A stretch of DNA of 64,000 nt, taken from an uncultured Acidobacteriota bacterium (GTDB taxonomy: Bacteria; Acidobacteriota; UBA6911; RPQK01; JAJDTT01). Position numbers and translations under genes: made by a program. Location of the stretch: NCBI GenBank assembly GCA_951812665.1, contig CATOST010000014.1, positions 1 to 64,000 of the forward strand, written 5' to 3'. Below, piece after piece: positions 25,241 through 34,074 of the stretch. Numbering within the stretch: the stretch's first letter is position 1; each line of letters starts with the position of its first letter. The notes under the pieces were generated by a model. It worked only from the letters and a program-made list of their open reading frames with translations, ran no database searches and was not told the origin of the DNA.

Positions 25241-26436
25241 GAGCCGTGAAAAACGACCCCATGATCCAACGAATCCAGGAGTCCCTCAACCGGCTCGGCG
25301 TCCCGGCCTGGCTCTTCTACGACTTCCGCTTCACCGACCCGCTCGCCAACCGGATCCTGGGGATCGCGGAGTCCCAACATTCTACCCGGCGCTGGTTCTA
25401 CCTGGTCCCCGCCCAAGGGACCCCCACCAAGCTGGTGCACCGGATCGAGTCCTCCATGCTGGATCACCTTCCCGGGGAGAAGCTCGTCTATCTGCGCTGG
25501 CAGGATCTGAGGTCGGGACTCGAGGAGATGCTCAGAGACTTCTCCAGCCTGGCCATGCAGTACTCTCCCCAGGGGGCCATCCCCTACGTTTCCAAGGTGG
25601 ACGCCGGCACCGTCGAGCTGGTCCGCAGCCTGGGCAAGAAGGTGACCTCGTCGGCCGACCTGGTCCAATCCTTCGAGGCCGTCCTGACGCCGGAGCAACT
25701 CCGGGAACACCACCGGGCATCCCGGGCCATCTCCGCCATCGTTCTGGACACCTTCCGCTTCGCCTCCTCCGCCATCCGGCGGCGCGGATCCTCCAGCGAA
25801 GCGGAGGTCCGCGACTACATCCTGGGACGTTTCCAAGACCGAAATCTGGAAACCGATTCGGGCCCGATCGTGGCGGTCAACCAGCACAGCGGCGACCCCC
25901 ACTACGAGACTGGGTCCGGGAAGGTCACACGGATCGGACCGGGAGACCTGCTCCTGATCGATCTCTGGGCGAAGACGAACCAACCCCGGTCCGTCTTCGC
26001 CGACATCACCTGGACCGCCTTCTTCGGCGGGACGCCGGACGAGCGGATGAGGCAGGTGTTCGAGGTGGTCCGCCGGGGACGGGACGCGGGAGTCGAGTTC
26101 CTGCGCCGGCGCCGGGCAACCGGCGATCTGCCGGAGGGCTGGGAGGTCGACGACGTGGTGAGACGGACCATCGCCGATCTGGGATTCGGAGAGGCCTTCG
26201 TCCACCGCACCGGTCACAGTCTGGGAGAGGAGATCCACGGCAACGGAGTCAACTTCGACAACCTGGAGACCCACGACACGCGACGCCTGATCCCGGGGGT
26301 CCTCTGCACCATCGAGCCGGGAGTCTACCTGGACGACTTCGGCATCCGGAGCGAGATCAACGTCTACATGGGGGAAGAAGGACCCGAGGTCACCACGCCG
26401 TTGCAGGACGGGATCGTCTGTCCGGACGAAGAGTGA
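25237..26436 (+). CDS. M24-family metallopeptidase (Xaa-Pro aminopeptidase-like)
   Basis: This 399-residue cytosolic protein has a creatinase/prolidase fold. The dinuclear metal ligands are visible in order: LLIDLWAK (Asp), FADITWTAF (Asp), HRTGHSLGEEIHG (His), CTIEPGVYL (Glu) and RSEINVYM (Glu). The first 160 residues are the family's N-terminal domain. It probably removes N-terminal residues before proline or cleaves dipeptides. The GTG at 25237 overlaps the plsC stop by 4 bp; an ATG at 25261 is an alternative start. Confidence 0.9.
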   Translation: MRAVKNDPMIQRIQESLNRLGVPAWLFYDFRFTDPLANRILGIAESQHSTRRWFYLVPAQGTPTKLVHRIESSMLDHLPGEKLVYLRWQDLRSGLEEMLRDFSSLAMQYSPQGAIPYVSKVDAGTVELVRSLGKKVTSSADLVQSFEAVLTPEQLREHHRASRAISAIVLDTFRFASSAIRRRGSSSEAEVRDYILGRFQDRNLETDSGPIVAVNQHSGDPHYETGSGKVTRIGPGDLLLIDLWAKTNQPRSVFADITWTAFFGGTPDERMRQVFEVVRRGRDAGVEFLRRRRATGDLPEGWEVDDVVRRTIADLGFGEAFVHRTGHSLGEEIHGNGVNFDNLETHDTRRLIPGVLCTIEPGVYLDDFGIRSEINVYMGEEGPEVTTPLQDGIVCPDEE

Positions 26437-26482
26437 GGAATTCCCGCACCGGGTGGGATCCGGCGCCGTCGCGAAGAACGCA

Positions 26483-26887
26483 CTATCCCGGGACCAACCA
26501 ATCTTCGCAACGGAGACCTTCGACTCGGTGGAACTCGCGGGTATTGGCCGTCACCAGGGTCATATTACGAGCCAGAGCCTGACCGGCGATCAGCGTGTCG
26601 ATGGGTCCTATGGGGCGACCGATCGCTTCCAGTCCTGCCCGCACCGACCCCGCCATGCGAGCGTCGCCGGCATCGAAGGGCACGATTTCGAAGAGAAGAC
26701 GATCCAGCAAATCGATGTTCCGATCTCTTTGCCGGCTCTTGAACGCCCCAAAGAAGAGCTCATAGACCACCGTGGCCGGCAAGGCGATCTCCGGTGGCCG
26801 GTGGCGCCGCAAGCGTGCCGACAGCGGCGGCGACGTGCCGTTGAGCAGGGCAATGCAGGTATTCGTATCCAACAGATAGCGGATCAA
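26483..26887 (-). CDS. vapC: VapC-family PIN-domain ribonuclease toxin
   Basis: This is a 134-residue PIN-domain toxin. The first catalytic aspartate is in YLLDTNTCIALLNG. The later acidic residues are in VVYELFFGAFKS, GPIDTLIAGQAL and TANTREFHRVEGL, all of which match the MvpA/VapC group. It is intact and should cleave a tRNA or other RNA when free of its antitoxin. The start overlaps the antitoxin stop by 4 bp. Confidence 0.92.
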   Translation of the reverse strand: MIRYLLDTNTCIALLNGTSPPLSARLRRHRPPEIALPATVVYELFFGAFKSRQRDRNIDLLDRLLFEIVPFDAGDARMAGSVRAGLEAIGRPIGPIDTLIAGQALARNMTLVTANTREFHRVEGLRCEDWLVPG

Positions 26888-27132
26888 ACGAACGTCCTGT
26901 CGAGCTCGGGTCTGGATTGATGCTCCGGCTGTTCTCGGCCGTGGGCGAAGAAATCATCCGAAAACTCCCCTTCGATAGCGTCAAGCCATGCCCAATCGGA
27001 CGCGATCGGCTGCAACACGACGGCAGAACCCTGCTTCCGGATTCGCACCATCTCACCCTCCATGCGAAATTCTTTCGGCAAGCGCACCGCTTGGGACCGT
27101 CCAGACCAGAAAAGTCTCGCTGTTTTCGACAT
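26884..27132 (-). CDS. vapB: VapB antitoxin, AbrB/SpoVT type
   Basis: This antitoxin of 82 residues begins MSKTARLFWSGRSQAVRLP, the usual opening of the swapped-hairpin AbrB/MazE DNA-binding fold, and ends with a polar toxin-binding tail. The ATG at 27132 is used because the longer frame to 27165 runs into the operator. It should repress its own operon through the palindrome at 27153-27177, about 20 bp upstream. Confidence 0.88.
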   Translation of the reverse strand: MSKTARLFWSGRSQAVRLPKEFRMEGEMVRIRKQGSAVVLQPIASDWAWLDAIEGEFSDDFFAHGREQPEHQSRPELDRTFV

Positions 27133-27152
27133 TCGGCTCCTCCACTCAGAGT

Positions 27153-27177
27153 TGATATATACCATTAGTATATATCA
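27153..27177 (-). promoter_or_regulatory. vapBC operator palindrome
   Basis: Two perfect 10-bp arms, TGATATATAC and GTATATATCA, flank a 5-bp centre (CATTA on the plus strand). The AT-rich arm can also supply a -10 hexamer for the operon. Location and symmetry fit VapB autorepression. Confidence 0.75.
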
Positions 27178-27255
27178 TTTTCACAACGAAGATTCGATCC
27201 TCCAACCGGAAAAAGCGTGGGACCCGCAAGATGCCGCCGGTTCGAGGCCGCTCGA

Positions 27256-28308
27256 TCAGACCACCTTGGCGCCGACGGGGATGTCGAAGAACTTGGCGCG
27301 GGGGCTGGACTTGAGGCTGTCGTGGATGAAGCAGACGTGGGTGCACCAGCAGGCGTCCTTGACGATCTGCTCCGTCTCCTCCCGAACCGCCCGTGAAGAG
27401 TACGCCCTGCGAAAATCGAAGTTCACGTCCCTGAGATTCAGGATCTTCTCCCGCAGCTCGCAGGCCCGCAGGTCGCCGTTGTAGTCCACCACCAGGATGG
27501 TCTTGCCCGCCGTGCAGGGCATGGGCCAGGAGTCGGACGCCTCGAAGTTCCGCTCCTGGAGCGTGTAGTGAAAGTAGATGGTCTGGGTATAGTAGAGCTT
27601 CTTGAGCCAACCCCGGAGGCTCCCCCCCTTGCGGCGGGCCAGCTTGCGGCCGTAGTGCTCGTGAATCGGCTTGACGCTCCGGTAGAAATCGGCCAGGCCC
27701 CGGCGCGTGATCCGCTTCAGACCCGGATCCTTGGCCTCGCCCCGGATCACCTGGAAGTAGTGACCGTTCAGGTCCACGTTCCGGGCCAGCCACCACCCCA
27801 GGTCCTCCAACTCGTCGATGTTGTCGGCGGTGACCACCGAGTTCACGTGGACCCTGACCCCGGAGAGGGGAGACTCCCGGTCCGTGAGCAGCCGGATCGT
27901 CTCCAACACTTGCTCGAAGTTGCCCGGAACGCCCCGGATCCGGTCATGGGTCGAGGCGAACCCATCCAGCGCCAGGTTCAGATTCACCTCCATCCCGGGC
28001 AATTCCCGAGAGATGTACTCCATCAACTCCAAGGTCCTCTCGGCGAAGAGTCCGTTGGTGGGAAGGTTCAGGGTGCGCACCCCGTTGCGGTGGTAGAACA
28101 TCCTCAGGATTTCCGCCAGCCGGGGACGCATCATCGGCTCGCCGCCCGAGAGCCAGAGCTCGTGGAATCGGGGCATGCCGGCCGAAAGCGCCTCGATCTC
28201 CCGGAAGGTCAGGTCCCCGGGACGATTGAGGTCCTCCCAGTAGAAGCAGGTCTCGCAGCGGGAGTTGCAACGGCTGGTGACGAACAGGATCAGGGTGTTC
28301 AGATCCAC
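27256..28308 (-). CDS. Radical SAM protein
   Basis: This is a radical S-adenosylmethionine enzyme of 350 residues. The CxxxCxxC cluster motif is CNSRCETC at residues 14-21, followed by the GGEP motif (WLSGGEPMMRP, about residue 55) and a partial TIM barrel. Extra cysteines near the C-terminus (MPCTAGK, RACELREK, CWCTHVCF) suggest a second iron-sulfur cluster as in SPASM/Twitch proteins. The substrate is unknown. It lies 34 bp after a GT2 glycosyltransferase on the same strand, so the two probably act on one envelope lipid or glycan. Confidence 0.85.
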   Translation of the reverse strand: MDLNTLILFVTSRCNSRCETCFYWEDLNRPGDLTFREIEALSAGMPRFHELWLSGGEPMMRPRLAEILRMFYHRNGVRTLNLPTNGLFAERTLELMEYISRELPGMEVNLNLALDGFASTHDRIRGVPGNFEQVLETIRLLTDRESPLSGVRVHVNSVVTADNIDELEDLGWWLARNVDLNGHYFQVIRGEAKDPGLKRITRRGLADFYRSVKPIHEHYGRKLARRKGGSLRGWLKKLYYTQTIYFHYTLQERNFEASDSWPMPCTAGKTILVVDYNGDLRACELREKILNLRDVNFDFRRAYSSRAVREETEQIVKDACWCTHVCFIHDSLKSSPRAKFFDIPVGAKVV

Positions 28309-28342
28309 GGCTCTTCCGTTGTACAGGAAGCCGGGGTCCCGT

Positions 28343-29551
28343 TCAATCCAACACCTGGGTCTCGGTGGGAGAGACCATGCGATAGGTGATTCCCCGCCAG
28401 CGCAAGTTCCGAGTGGAGAGCGACCCCACCATTCCCGCCACCGTGACCAGGTTGGCCAGCGGACCCCAGCACGTGTAAGGGATGAGAATCCAACCCCTTG
28501 GGAGCCCCGCCTCGGGAAACAGCACCGACACGGCCCGAATCCGAAGCCAGGCCTTGACGGCGCCGGCTATCAGAATTGCGACCACCAGGACCGCCAGCGC
28601 CACCGACCGGGGGTCCGGACCGTAGAGGTTGAGGCTGGTCCGGGCCCAGGCGCCTCCTCCCCACACGACCACCAGATACACCAGTTGGGTGGCGAATGCG
28701 GCCCTCCAGAGGTTCGGATGGTAGACCCGGGTGATGGCCAGTTGACGGCGGCTCCAGCCCAGCAGTTCCATGAGGCTCGCGTCCTCGTGGGAAAAGCTCA
28801 GGCACCGGGGTTGGAAACGGATGGATCGGCCGCTGGCTTTCACCGCGCGGCTCAATGAGAGATCGTCGCTCAAGGTGTGCTGCCAGTGGTCCGCGACGGA
28901 GCAGGAATCGAAGACCTCCCGGCGGATCGCCATGGCCCCTCCCCACGCGAAGTAGCAGTCCCCCTCACTCATCAGGGAGGCGATGCCTGCGTTCCAGACC
29001 GATCGCAGGACCGATCCGAATCCCCCCTTCTGGGGCAGGTACCAGCGATAGCCGGTACTGGCACCCACCTCCGGATCCTCAAGGGGCGCCACCAGATGGC
29101 GGAGCCACAGGGGATCGGGCCGGATGTCCGAATCCCCGAAGACCAGGATCCGGTCCCGGCGCCGAAGGTGGTCCAGTGCATGGAGCAGGTTGTGGACCTT
29201 CTGGCTCCTCCCCCGGGCCTTCCCCGAGAACAGAAGCCGGACTTCGGGGTGGGAGCGGCGGTCCAGCAGGGACCGGATCACCGGGACGGAGGCGTCGGCT
29301 TCGTCATCGGTCACCAGGAGCAACTGCCAATCGGGGTATTCCAGGTCCAGGAAGGCGGCCAGATTCCGTTCCAGCCCCGGATCCAGGCCCCGGCAGGGAA
29401 CGATCAGGGTCAACGGGGGCGCATAGGACCCCGGAACCGCCTCCGAGGCCCTTCGGTACATCCGCAGAAACCGGAAGCCTCCCCGAAGCGAGTGGAGCCC
29501 CTCGAGCAGGGAGAGCAGAGCCAGGAAGATGAGCCAGTCCGGCGTTTGCAC
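28343..29551 (-). CDS. GT2-family membrane glycosyltransferase (HpnI/ceramide-glucosyltransferase-like)
   Basis: This 402-residue protein has one N-terminal membrane helix, a GT-A domain and three or four C-terminal helices. LTLIVPCRGLDPG opens the nucleotide-sugar fold; VFGDSDIRPDP supplies the DxD metal motif; DDLSLSRAVKASG and SRRQLAITR match the D(D/E)D and Q/RxxRW-type blocks of processive or lipid-linked GT2 enzymes. The nearest well-known relatives are HpnI and ceramide glucosyltransferases, so a lipid acceptor is inferred. It is first in a unit with the radical SAM gene. Confidence 0.85.
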   Translation of the reverse strand: MQTPDWLIFLALLSLLEGLHSLRGGFRFLRMYRRASEAVPGSYAPPLTLIVPCRGLDPGLERNLAAFLDLEYPDWQLLLVTDDEADASVPVIRSLLDRRSHPEVRLLFSGKARGRSQKVHNLLHALDHLRRRDRILVFGDSDIRPDPLWLRHLVAPLEDPEVGASTGYRWYLPQKGGFGSVLRSVWNAGIASLMSEGDCYFAWGGAMAIRREVFDSCSVADHWQHTLSDDLSLSRAVKASGRSIRFQPRCLSFSHEDASLMELLGWSRRQLAITRVYHPNLWRAAFATQLVYLVVVWGGGAWARTSLNLYGPDPRSVALAVLVVAILIAGAVKAWLRIRAVSVLFPEAGLPRGWILIPYTCWGPLANLVTVAGMVGSLSTRNLRWRGITYRMVSPTETQVLD

Positions 29552-29576
29552 GTCCAGATGTCCGGTAAGGAGTCAA

Positions 29577-29734
29577 CAGCCCGTGGCAAAAGTCGCCACG
29601 GCATTCGACCGTCCCTGCATCCCGGCGGACGGCGTTGCGATTCGGGCACATACTCCCGGTATGCACCCGAATCGCGCCTTGTCCGGCGGGCGCAGGAACG
29701 GTCTCGGTGCTCGCGGGACTTTCACCACGGACTG
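29577..29734 (+). mobile_element. MITE-like element, copy 1 (158 bp, TSD TCAA)
   Basis: The element starts CAGCCCGTGGCAAAAGTC and ends with the inverted form of CAGTCCGTGGTGAAAGTC. It is flanked on both sides by TCAA (29573-29576 and 29735-29738), a 4-bp target duplication. Inside it is a long imperfect palindrome with a strong central hairpin (GCGATTCGGG / CCCGAATCGC around a short loop). No transposase is encoded. Copies 2 and 3 are at 41284 and 54633. Confidence 0.88.
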
Positions 29735-29744
29735 TCAAGCGGGT

Positions 29745-30155
29745 TTACGACCCGGACATCTCCAACAACTGCTGCCACTCGGTATCGGACACGGGCATGA
29801 CCGAGAGCCGGGGAAGCCGGGCCAGGATGAAACCGGAGAAACGAGGGTCCGCCTTGACCTCCTTCAGAGTGATCCGCCGGGCCAATCGCTGCCGCGCTTC
29901 CACGTCCACCACCGTCAAGGTGGGATCGTCCTTCTCAGGGTCGGGATAGGGGGACGAGACCACATTGGCGATGCCGATGATGGCCCGGACCCGGCCCGTG
30001 TGGTAGATGAAGGCCTGATCCCCGGGACCCATCCGGTTCAGATATTTCAACGCCAGCCGGTTGGAGACGCCGTCCCAGACCGTGCGCTGGTCCCTTTCCA
30101 GATCCTCGTAGGAATAGTCTCGGGGCTCCGACTTGAGCAACCAGTTCTGAGCCAT
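29745..30155 (-). CDS. EVE-domain protein (possible modified-base binder)
   Basis: This is a small cytosolic protein of 136 residues made of one EVE domain, a PUA-like fold. It starts with NWLLKSEPRDYSYEDL and contains GDQAFIYHTGRVRAIIGIAN, both near-invariant in the family. EVE proteins bind modified bases in DNA or RNA; the human relative THYN1 binds modified cytosine. No restriction partner is nearby. A MITE copy lies 10 bp beyond its 3' end. Confidence 0.9.
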   Translation of the reverse strand: MAQNWLLKSEPRDYSYEDLERDQRTVWDGVSNRLALKYLNRMGPGDQAFIYHTGRVRAIIGIANVVSSPYPDPEKDDPTLTVVDVEARQRLARRITLKEVKADPRFSGFILARLPRLSVMPVSDTEWQQLLEMSGS

Positions 30156-30197
30156 GCTTCTCCTCTCGAAACCGCGAATCCCGTTCGATGCCGGAAT

Positions 30198-30656
30198 TCA
30201 TTTGATGGGCGGCCCCGCGACCCAGTCGTAGCCGATCTCGGGGTCGTCGTGCGGGATCCGTCCCTCGTCGCCGGGGTCATAGACGCGGGATGTCACATAT
30301 AGAAGGTGGGCCGGGCCGGCCAGACACTTGCAACCATGCGCCACGCCGGGCGGAATTCCCAGGAGGATCGGAGGATATCCATCGCCCATGAACAACTCCA
30401 TCGATTCCCCCCGGGTGGGAGAATCGCTCCGCCGGTCGTACAGAGCCACCTTGAGGACGCCCCCCGCCACATACCACCAGTCGGTTTGCTTGCGGTGAAT
30501 GTGCCAGGCCTTGGCCACTCCGGTGTACATGAGGCTGTGGCTCCACTGTCCGAATCCCTCCTGGAAGTGATCGTCCGTCACCCGGAGGATCTCCCGGAAG
30601 AAGCCCCGGCTGTCGGTGTGAGTCACCAACTCCGTAACTGCAACGCCTTCGATCAA
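30198..30656 (-). CDS. dTDP-sugar 3,5-epimerase-family cupin (RmlC-like)
   Basis: This is a 152-residue cupin with the RmlC layout: DSRGFFREILRV near the N-terminus, a central AWHIHRKQTDWWYVAGGVLK, and IPPGVAHGCKCLAG. RmlC enzymes epimerise dTDP-4-keto-6-deoxyglucose during rhamnose synthesis. The RGxH part here reads AKAWHIH, and no other rml gene is near, so the exact substrate is uncertain. The same-strand neighbours (EVE and HEAT proteins) do not suggest one pathway. Confidence 0.78.
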   Translation of the reverse strand: MIEGVAVTELVTHTDSRGFFREILRVTDDHFQEGFGQWSHSLMYTGVAKAWHIHRKQTDWWYVAGGVLKVALYDRRSDSPTRGESMELFMGDGYPPILLGIPPGVAHGCKCLAGPAHLLYVTSRVYDPGDEGRIPHDDPEIGYDWVAGPPIK

Positions 30657-30690
30657 AGGACGCGCATCCTTTCTCCGGCGAACCGGAGGT

Positions 30691-31419
30691 TCACCGCGTA
30701 CCCAGCACCCTCAAGGTGCCGCCCCGGCTGAGCGTGTATCCCGGTGGGAGGGACTCCTCCACCTTGGCTCGAAATCCCGTCACCTTCCAGCCATGCTCCG
30801 CGAGACGTTCCAGGATCTGGCCGCGCACCCGGGGACGATCCTCCGCGTCCAGGTAGCACTTCAACACCGAATTGCGGCCCTCCTCCTGGGGACGCCCGAA
30901 GAGATAGTCCGCCGCCGACAGACAGACGTCATCGTCTTCGTCTTCCAGAAACAGCCGCACCGTCTCCAGTAACCCGGGCGAATGAATCTGTTCCAGAGAC
31001 CGGATCAGCTGGGTCTTGGGCTCGGAGCTGGCCGGAGGGTATTCCCAATGGAAGCGGAGGATCTCGTCGATTCGAGCCGCCAATTCCTCGCCGGGGAGGA
31101 TCTCCTGAAGCGCCCGCAGGGGCCAATAGACCTGCCGCTCCCGCTTCAAGAAGGTGAGCAGTGGGGGGAGAGCCTTCCGGTCCAATCGGACGATCCAGGA
31201 GAGCAACTCCTCCTTTTCGTCCTGGTCCCGGATCAAGGGGGACGTACTGATGGTAAACCGGTCCAGGAGCGCCAGTATGGCTTCGGGCGTGCCCATCTCG
31301 TACAGGCGCCGGGCGGCATTGACCCGGACGGCGGGATCCCCGTGAGGCTCCTTCACCTTCTTGCGCGCCCTTCTGATCTGTCTCTCCGGCGACCCGCGGA
31401 GAAATGAAAACAAGTCCAC
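30691..31419 (-). CDS. HEAT-repeat-like protein
   Basis: This 242-residue soluble protein is almost all helical, with repeated blocks of about 35 residues (DPAVRVNAARRLYEMGTPEAI, then EDDDVCLSAADYLFG) that match HEAT/armadillo-type repeats. Such proteins are scaffolds. No catalytic motif is seen. It is 34 bp upstream of the RmlC-like gene, probably in one transcript. Confidence 0.7.
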   Translation of the reverse strand: MDLFSFLRGSPERQIRRARKKVKEPHGDPAVRVNAARRLYEMGTPEAILALLDRFTISTSPLIRDQDEKEELLSWIVRLDRKALPPLLTFLKRERQVYWPLRALQEILPGEELAARIDEILRFHWEYPPASSEPKTQLIRSLEQIHSPGLLETVRLFLEDEDDDVCLSAADYLFGRPQEEGRNSVLKCYLDAEDRPRVRGQILERLAEHGWKVTGFRAKVEESLPPGYTLSRGGTLRVLGTR

Positions 31420-31593
31420 GTTACTAGTCTACCAATTGACGCGGCGTCCGGCTCCAAGACTTGGCGGAGCCGGCGCAACTTGAAAGATTTCGAATGCAAG
31501 ACCTAACATAGCTCTCCGGTTACCTTCAACCGGAGCCATTCCGCGTGGCCGCGGGAACGAGGATGCGCCGGTCTTGGCCAATCCGGGAGAGGC

Positions 31594-32574
31594 ATGAGAG
31601 CGGTCCTGATCCAAGAACCCGGCGGTCCCGAGGTCCTTCGCCTGGGTGAGGTCCCCGACCCGGCGCCGGCTCCCGGGGAAATCCTGGTTCGAGTCCGCGC
31701 CACCGCCCTGAATCGGGCCGACCTGCTCCAACGGCAGGGGCTCTATCCGCCCCCTCCCGGCGTCCCTCCCCAGATTCCCGGTCTCGAATTCGCGGGGTGC
31801 GTGGAAGCGGCCGGCGCCGCAGTCACCGCATTCCAGCCGGGACAACGAGTGATGGGCCTGTTGCCGGGAGCGGGCTATGCGGAGAAGGTGGTCACTCTGG
31901 AGCGCTTGGCACTGCCCCTACCGGACGGTCTGAGCTTTCAGGAGGCGGCGGCCATACCCGAGGTCTTCCTGACCGCCTTCGACGCCCTTGAGTTGCAGGG
32001 CGGCCTGGGACCGGGGCAGACCCTCCTGCTCCACGGGGCCGGAAGCGGCGTCGGAACCGCGGCTCTTCAACTCTGCCGCTTGACCGGAGCCACGAGCATC
32101 GGCACCTCGCGATCGCGGACGAAACTGGACCGTTGTCTGGAGTTGGGACTGGATCACGCCGTTCTCACCCAGCGGGAGGACTTCCGGGACGCCGTACTGG
32201 AGTTGACGGGAGGAAGCGGGGTCGACCTGATCCTGGACATGGTCGGCGCGGCCTATCTGGAGCAGAATCTCAGCTGCCTGGCTCCCCGGGGATTGTTGAT
32301 CCTGATCGGGTTGCTGGGCGGACCTTCGGCCCCCATCGACCTCTCCCGGATCCTCAAGCAGAGCCTGCGGATCCGAGGCACGGTTCTGCGTCCCCGTCCG
32401 GTGGAAGAGAAGATTCGACTCAACCAGAAATTCCGGCGCCGAATCCTTCCCTCTTTTCAAAACGGCGTCCTCACGCCGATCATCGACCGGGTGTTTCCCC
32501 TGGAACAGGCAGCCGAGGCCCACTCCTTCATGGAGCGCAACCGCAACTTCGGCAAGATCGTCCTTGCCGTTTGA
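31594..32574 (+). CDS. Zinc-independent quinone oxidoreductase (MDR family, PIG3-like)
   Basis: This is a 326-residue NAD(P)H-dependent oxidoreductase. The catalytic-domain block is LNRADLLQRQGLYPPPPG, typical of PIG3/QOR-type enzymes, with IPGLEFAGCVE next. The Rossmann fold carries LLHGAGSGVGTAALQL for NADPH. No structural or catalytic zinc cysteines are present. It probably reduces quinones or enones. The start is ATG 31594 with a GGGAGAG ribosome site. It is transcribed alone. Confidence 0.9.
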   Translation: MRAVLIQEPGGPEVLRLGEVPDPAPAPGEILVRVRATALNRADLLQRQGLYPPPPGVPPQIPGLEFAGCVEAAGAAVTAFQPGQRVMGLLPGAGYAEKVVTLERLALPLPDGLSFQEAAAIPEVFLTAFDALELQGGLGPGQTLLLHGAGSGVGTAALQLCRLTGATSIGTSRSRTKLDRCLELGLDHAVLTQREDFRDAVLELTGGSGVDLILDMVGAAYLEQNLSCLAPRGLLILIGLLGGPSAPIDLSRILKQSLRIRGTVLRPRPVEEKIRLNQKFRRRILPSFQNGVLTPIIDRVFPLEQAAEAHSFMERNRNFGKIVLAV

Positions 32575-32673
32575 GGAAAAAGTCGAGGACAGGGGAGAGG
32601 TGCGAACACAGAGGGGCACAGGTGTATGGGGCAGTGGAAAAAGGGGCGCCTGGGAAGTTGCCCCTGCTCCCCC

Positions 32674-34074
32674 TCAGGTCCGGACCAGGGAGGCCACGTT
32701 CTCGATGTGGTAGGTCTGGGGGAACATGTCCACCGGGCGCACGCTCTCCACCCGGTAACGCTGGGCCAGGATCTTGAGGTCGCGGGCCTGGGTGGCGGGA
32801 TTGCAGCTGACGTAGACGACCCGCTCCGGCGCCAGTTCGAGAATGGACCGGCAGGTGTTCTTGTGCATGCCGGCGCGCGGCGGGTCCACAATCAGGACCT
32901 CGGGTCTTCCCTGGCGGAGAACCAGGTTCCGGTTCAGCGCCTTGGCCGCATCCATGAGCACAAAGGTGCAGTTCCGGATCCCGTTCGCAACGGCGTTGGT
33001 CCGGGCGGCGGCGATGGCCGTCCCGTGATTGTCGATGCCAACCACCTTCTGGCAATCCCGGGCCAGGAACAGCGCGATGGTCCCGATCCCACAGTACAGG
33101 TCGTAGACGATCTCATGCCCAGTGAGACCCGCATGCCGTCGCACCACTTCGAACAGATTTCGGGCCTGGGAAGTGTTGGGCTGGAAGAAGGTCGTGGGGG
33201 CGATCCGGAACTCCAGGTCGCCGATGCGCTCCCGGATGACTCCGGAGCCGTGGCAGACCACTTCCTCCTGGCCCGAGGCCACCGGCGAAAGGGTCTCGTT
33301 GATGCTGTTGACTATGGTGGTGATCTGGGGAAACTCACGCAACAACTCGGCGCACAGCAGCTTCATGCGGTCGGGTCGCCGCTGGCGGGTCACCAGATTG
33401 ACCATGAAATCGCCCGTGTTGGAGCCGGTCCGGATCACCAGGTTCCGAAGATATCCTTCACCCGAGTAAGAGCTGTAGGCTTTCCAGCCCTGCTCCTCGG
33501 CGAGTCTCCGGACCCGATTGACCACCTGGACGCTGACCGGGCTCTGGAGAAAACAGACCTCCAGATCCAGGATCTTGTCATGACGCTTGGGAATGTGAAG
33601 GCCCAGTGCGAATCCCTTCCTGAGCGGAACTCCGCTCCGGATCTCCTCCGGCATCAACCAGCGGTTGGGGCCGAAGGTGAACTCCATCTTGTTGCGGTAG
33701 TAGAAGACGTTGGGAGAGGGCAACGTGGATTTCACCTCCACGCCGGCGATCCCGCCCAGGTGCTGCAGCGTCTCCTCCACCTGGGCCCGTTTGAAGGAGA
33801 GCTGGCGCCGGTAGTCCACGTTCTGACAACTGCACCCTCCACAGGTACCGAAGTAGCGGCAGGCCGGTGCGACCCGGCAGGGAGACAGTTCCAGCAGCTC
33901 CTCCACCACGGCTTCCGCGTGCTGGCGTTTCTTCTTGACGACCCGCGCCCGGACCCGGTCTCCGGGGACCCCGTTCCGGACCAGGATGACCAGCCCGTTC
34001 CGGCGCGCCACCGAGACCCCCTTGTAGGCGGCCGACTCGACCTCCAGTTCCACAATATCGCCGCGGCTCAACAT
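32674..34074 (-). CDS. rlmD: 23S rRNA (uracil-5-)-methyltransferase RlmD/RumA-type
   Basis: This enzyme methylates a uridine in 23S rRNA (U1939-type) using S-adenosylmethionine. An N-terminal TRAM RNA-binding domain covers residues 1-58. The iron-sulfur motif is CRYFGTCGGCSCQ at about residues 72-84. The SAM motif is VYDLYCGIGTIALF, and the catalytic cysteine lies in VSCNPATQARDL. Length is 466 residues, standard. A related TrmA/RlmC specificity cannot be fully excluded, but the 4-Cys cluster plus TRAM favours RlmD. Confidence 0.92.
   Translation of the reverse strand: MLSRGDIVELEVESAAYKGVSVARRNGLVILVRNGVPGDRVRARVVKKKRQHAEAVVEELLELSPCRVAPACRYFGTCGGCSCQNVDYRRQLSFKRAQVEETLQHLGGIAGVEVKSTLPSPNVFYYRNKMEFTFGPNRWLMPEEIRSGVPLRKGFALGLHIPKRHDKILDLEVCFLQSPVSVQVVNRVRRLAEEQGWKAYSSYSGEGYLRNLVIRTGSNTGDFMVNLVTRQRRPDRMKLLCAELLREFPQITTIVNSINETLSPVASGQEEVVCHGSGVIRERIGDLEFRIAPTTFFQPNTSQARNLFEVVRRHAGLTGHEIVYDLYCGIGTIALFLARDCQKVVGIDNHGTAIAAARTNAVANGIRNCTFVLMDAAKALNRNLVLRQGRPEVLIVDPPRAGMHKNTCRSILELAPERVVYVSCNPATQARDLKILAQRYRVESVRPVDMFPQTYHIENVASLVRT

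Noticed and set aside
28877..30302. Plus-strand frames across the GT2 gene and the MITE
   Set aside because: They are shadows of the GT2, EVE and RmlC-like genes on the minus strand; the MITE merely lacks stops in one frame.
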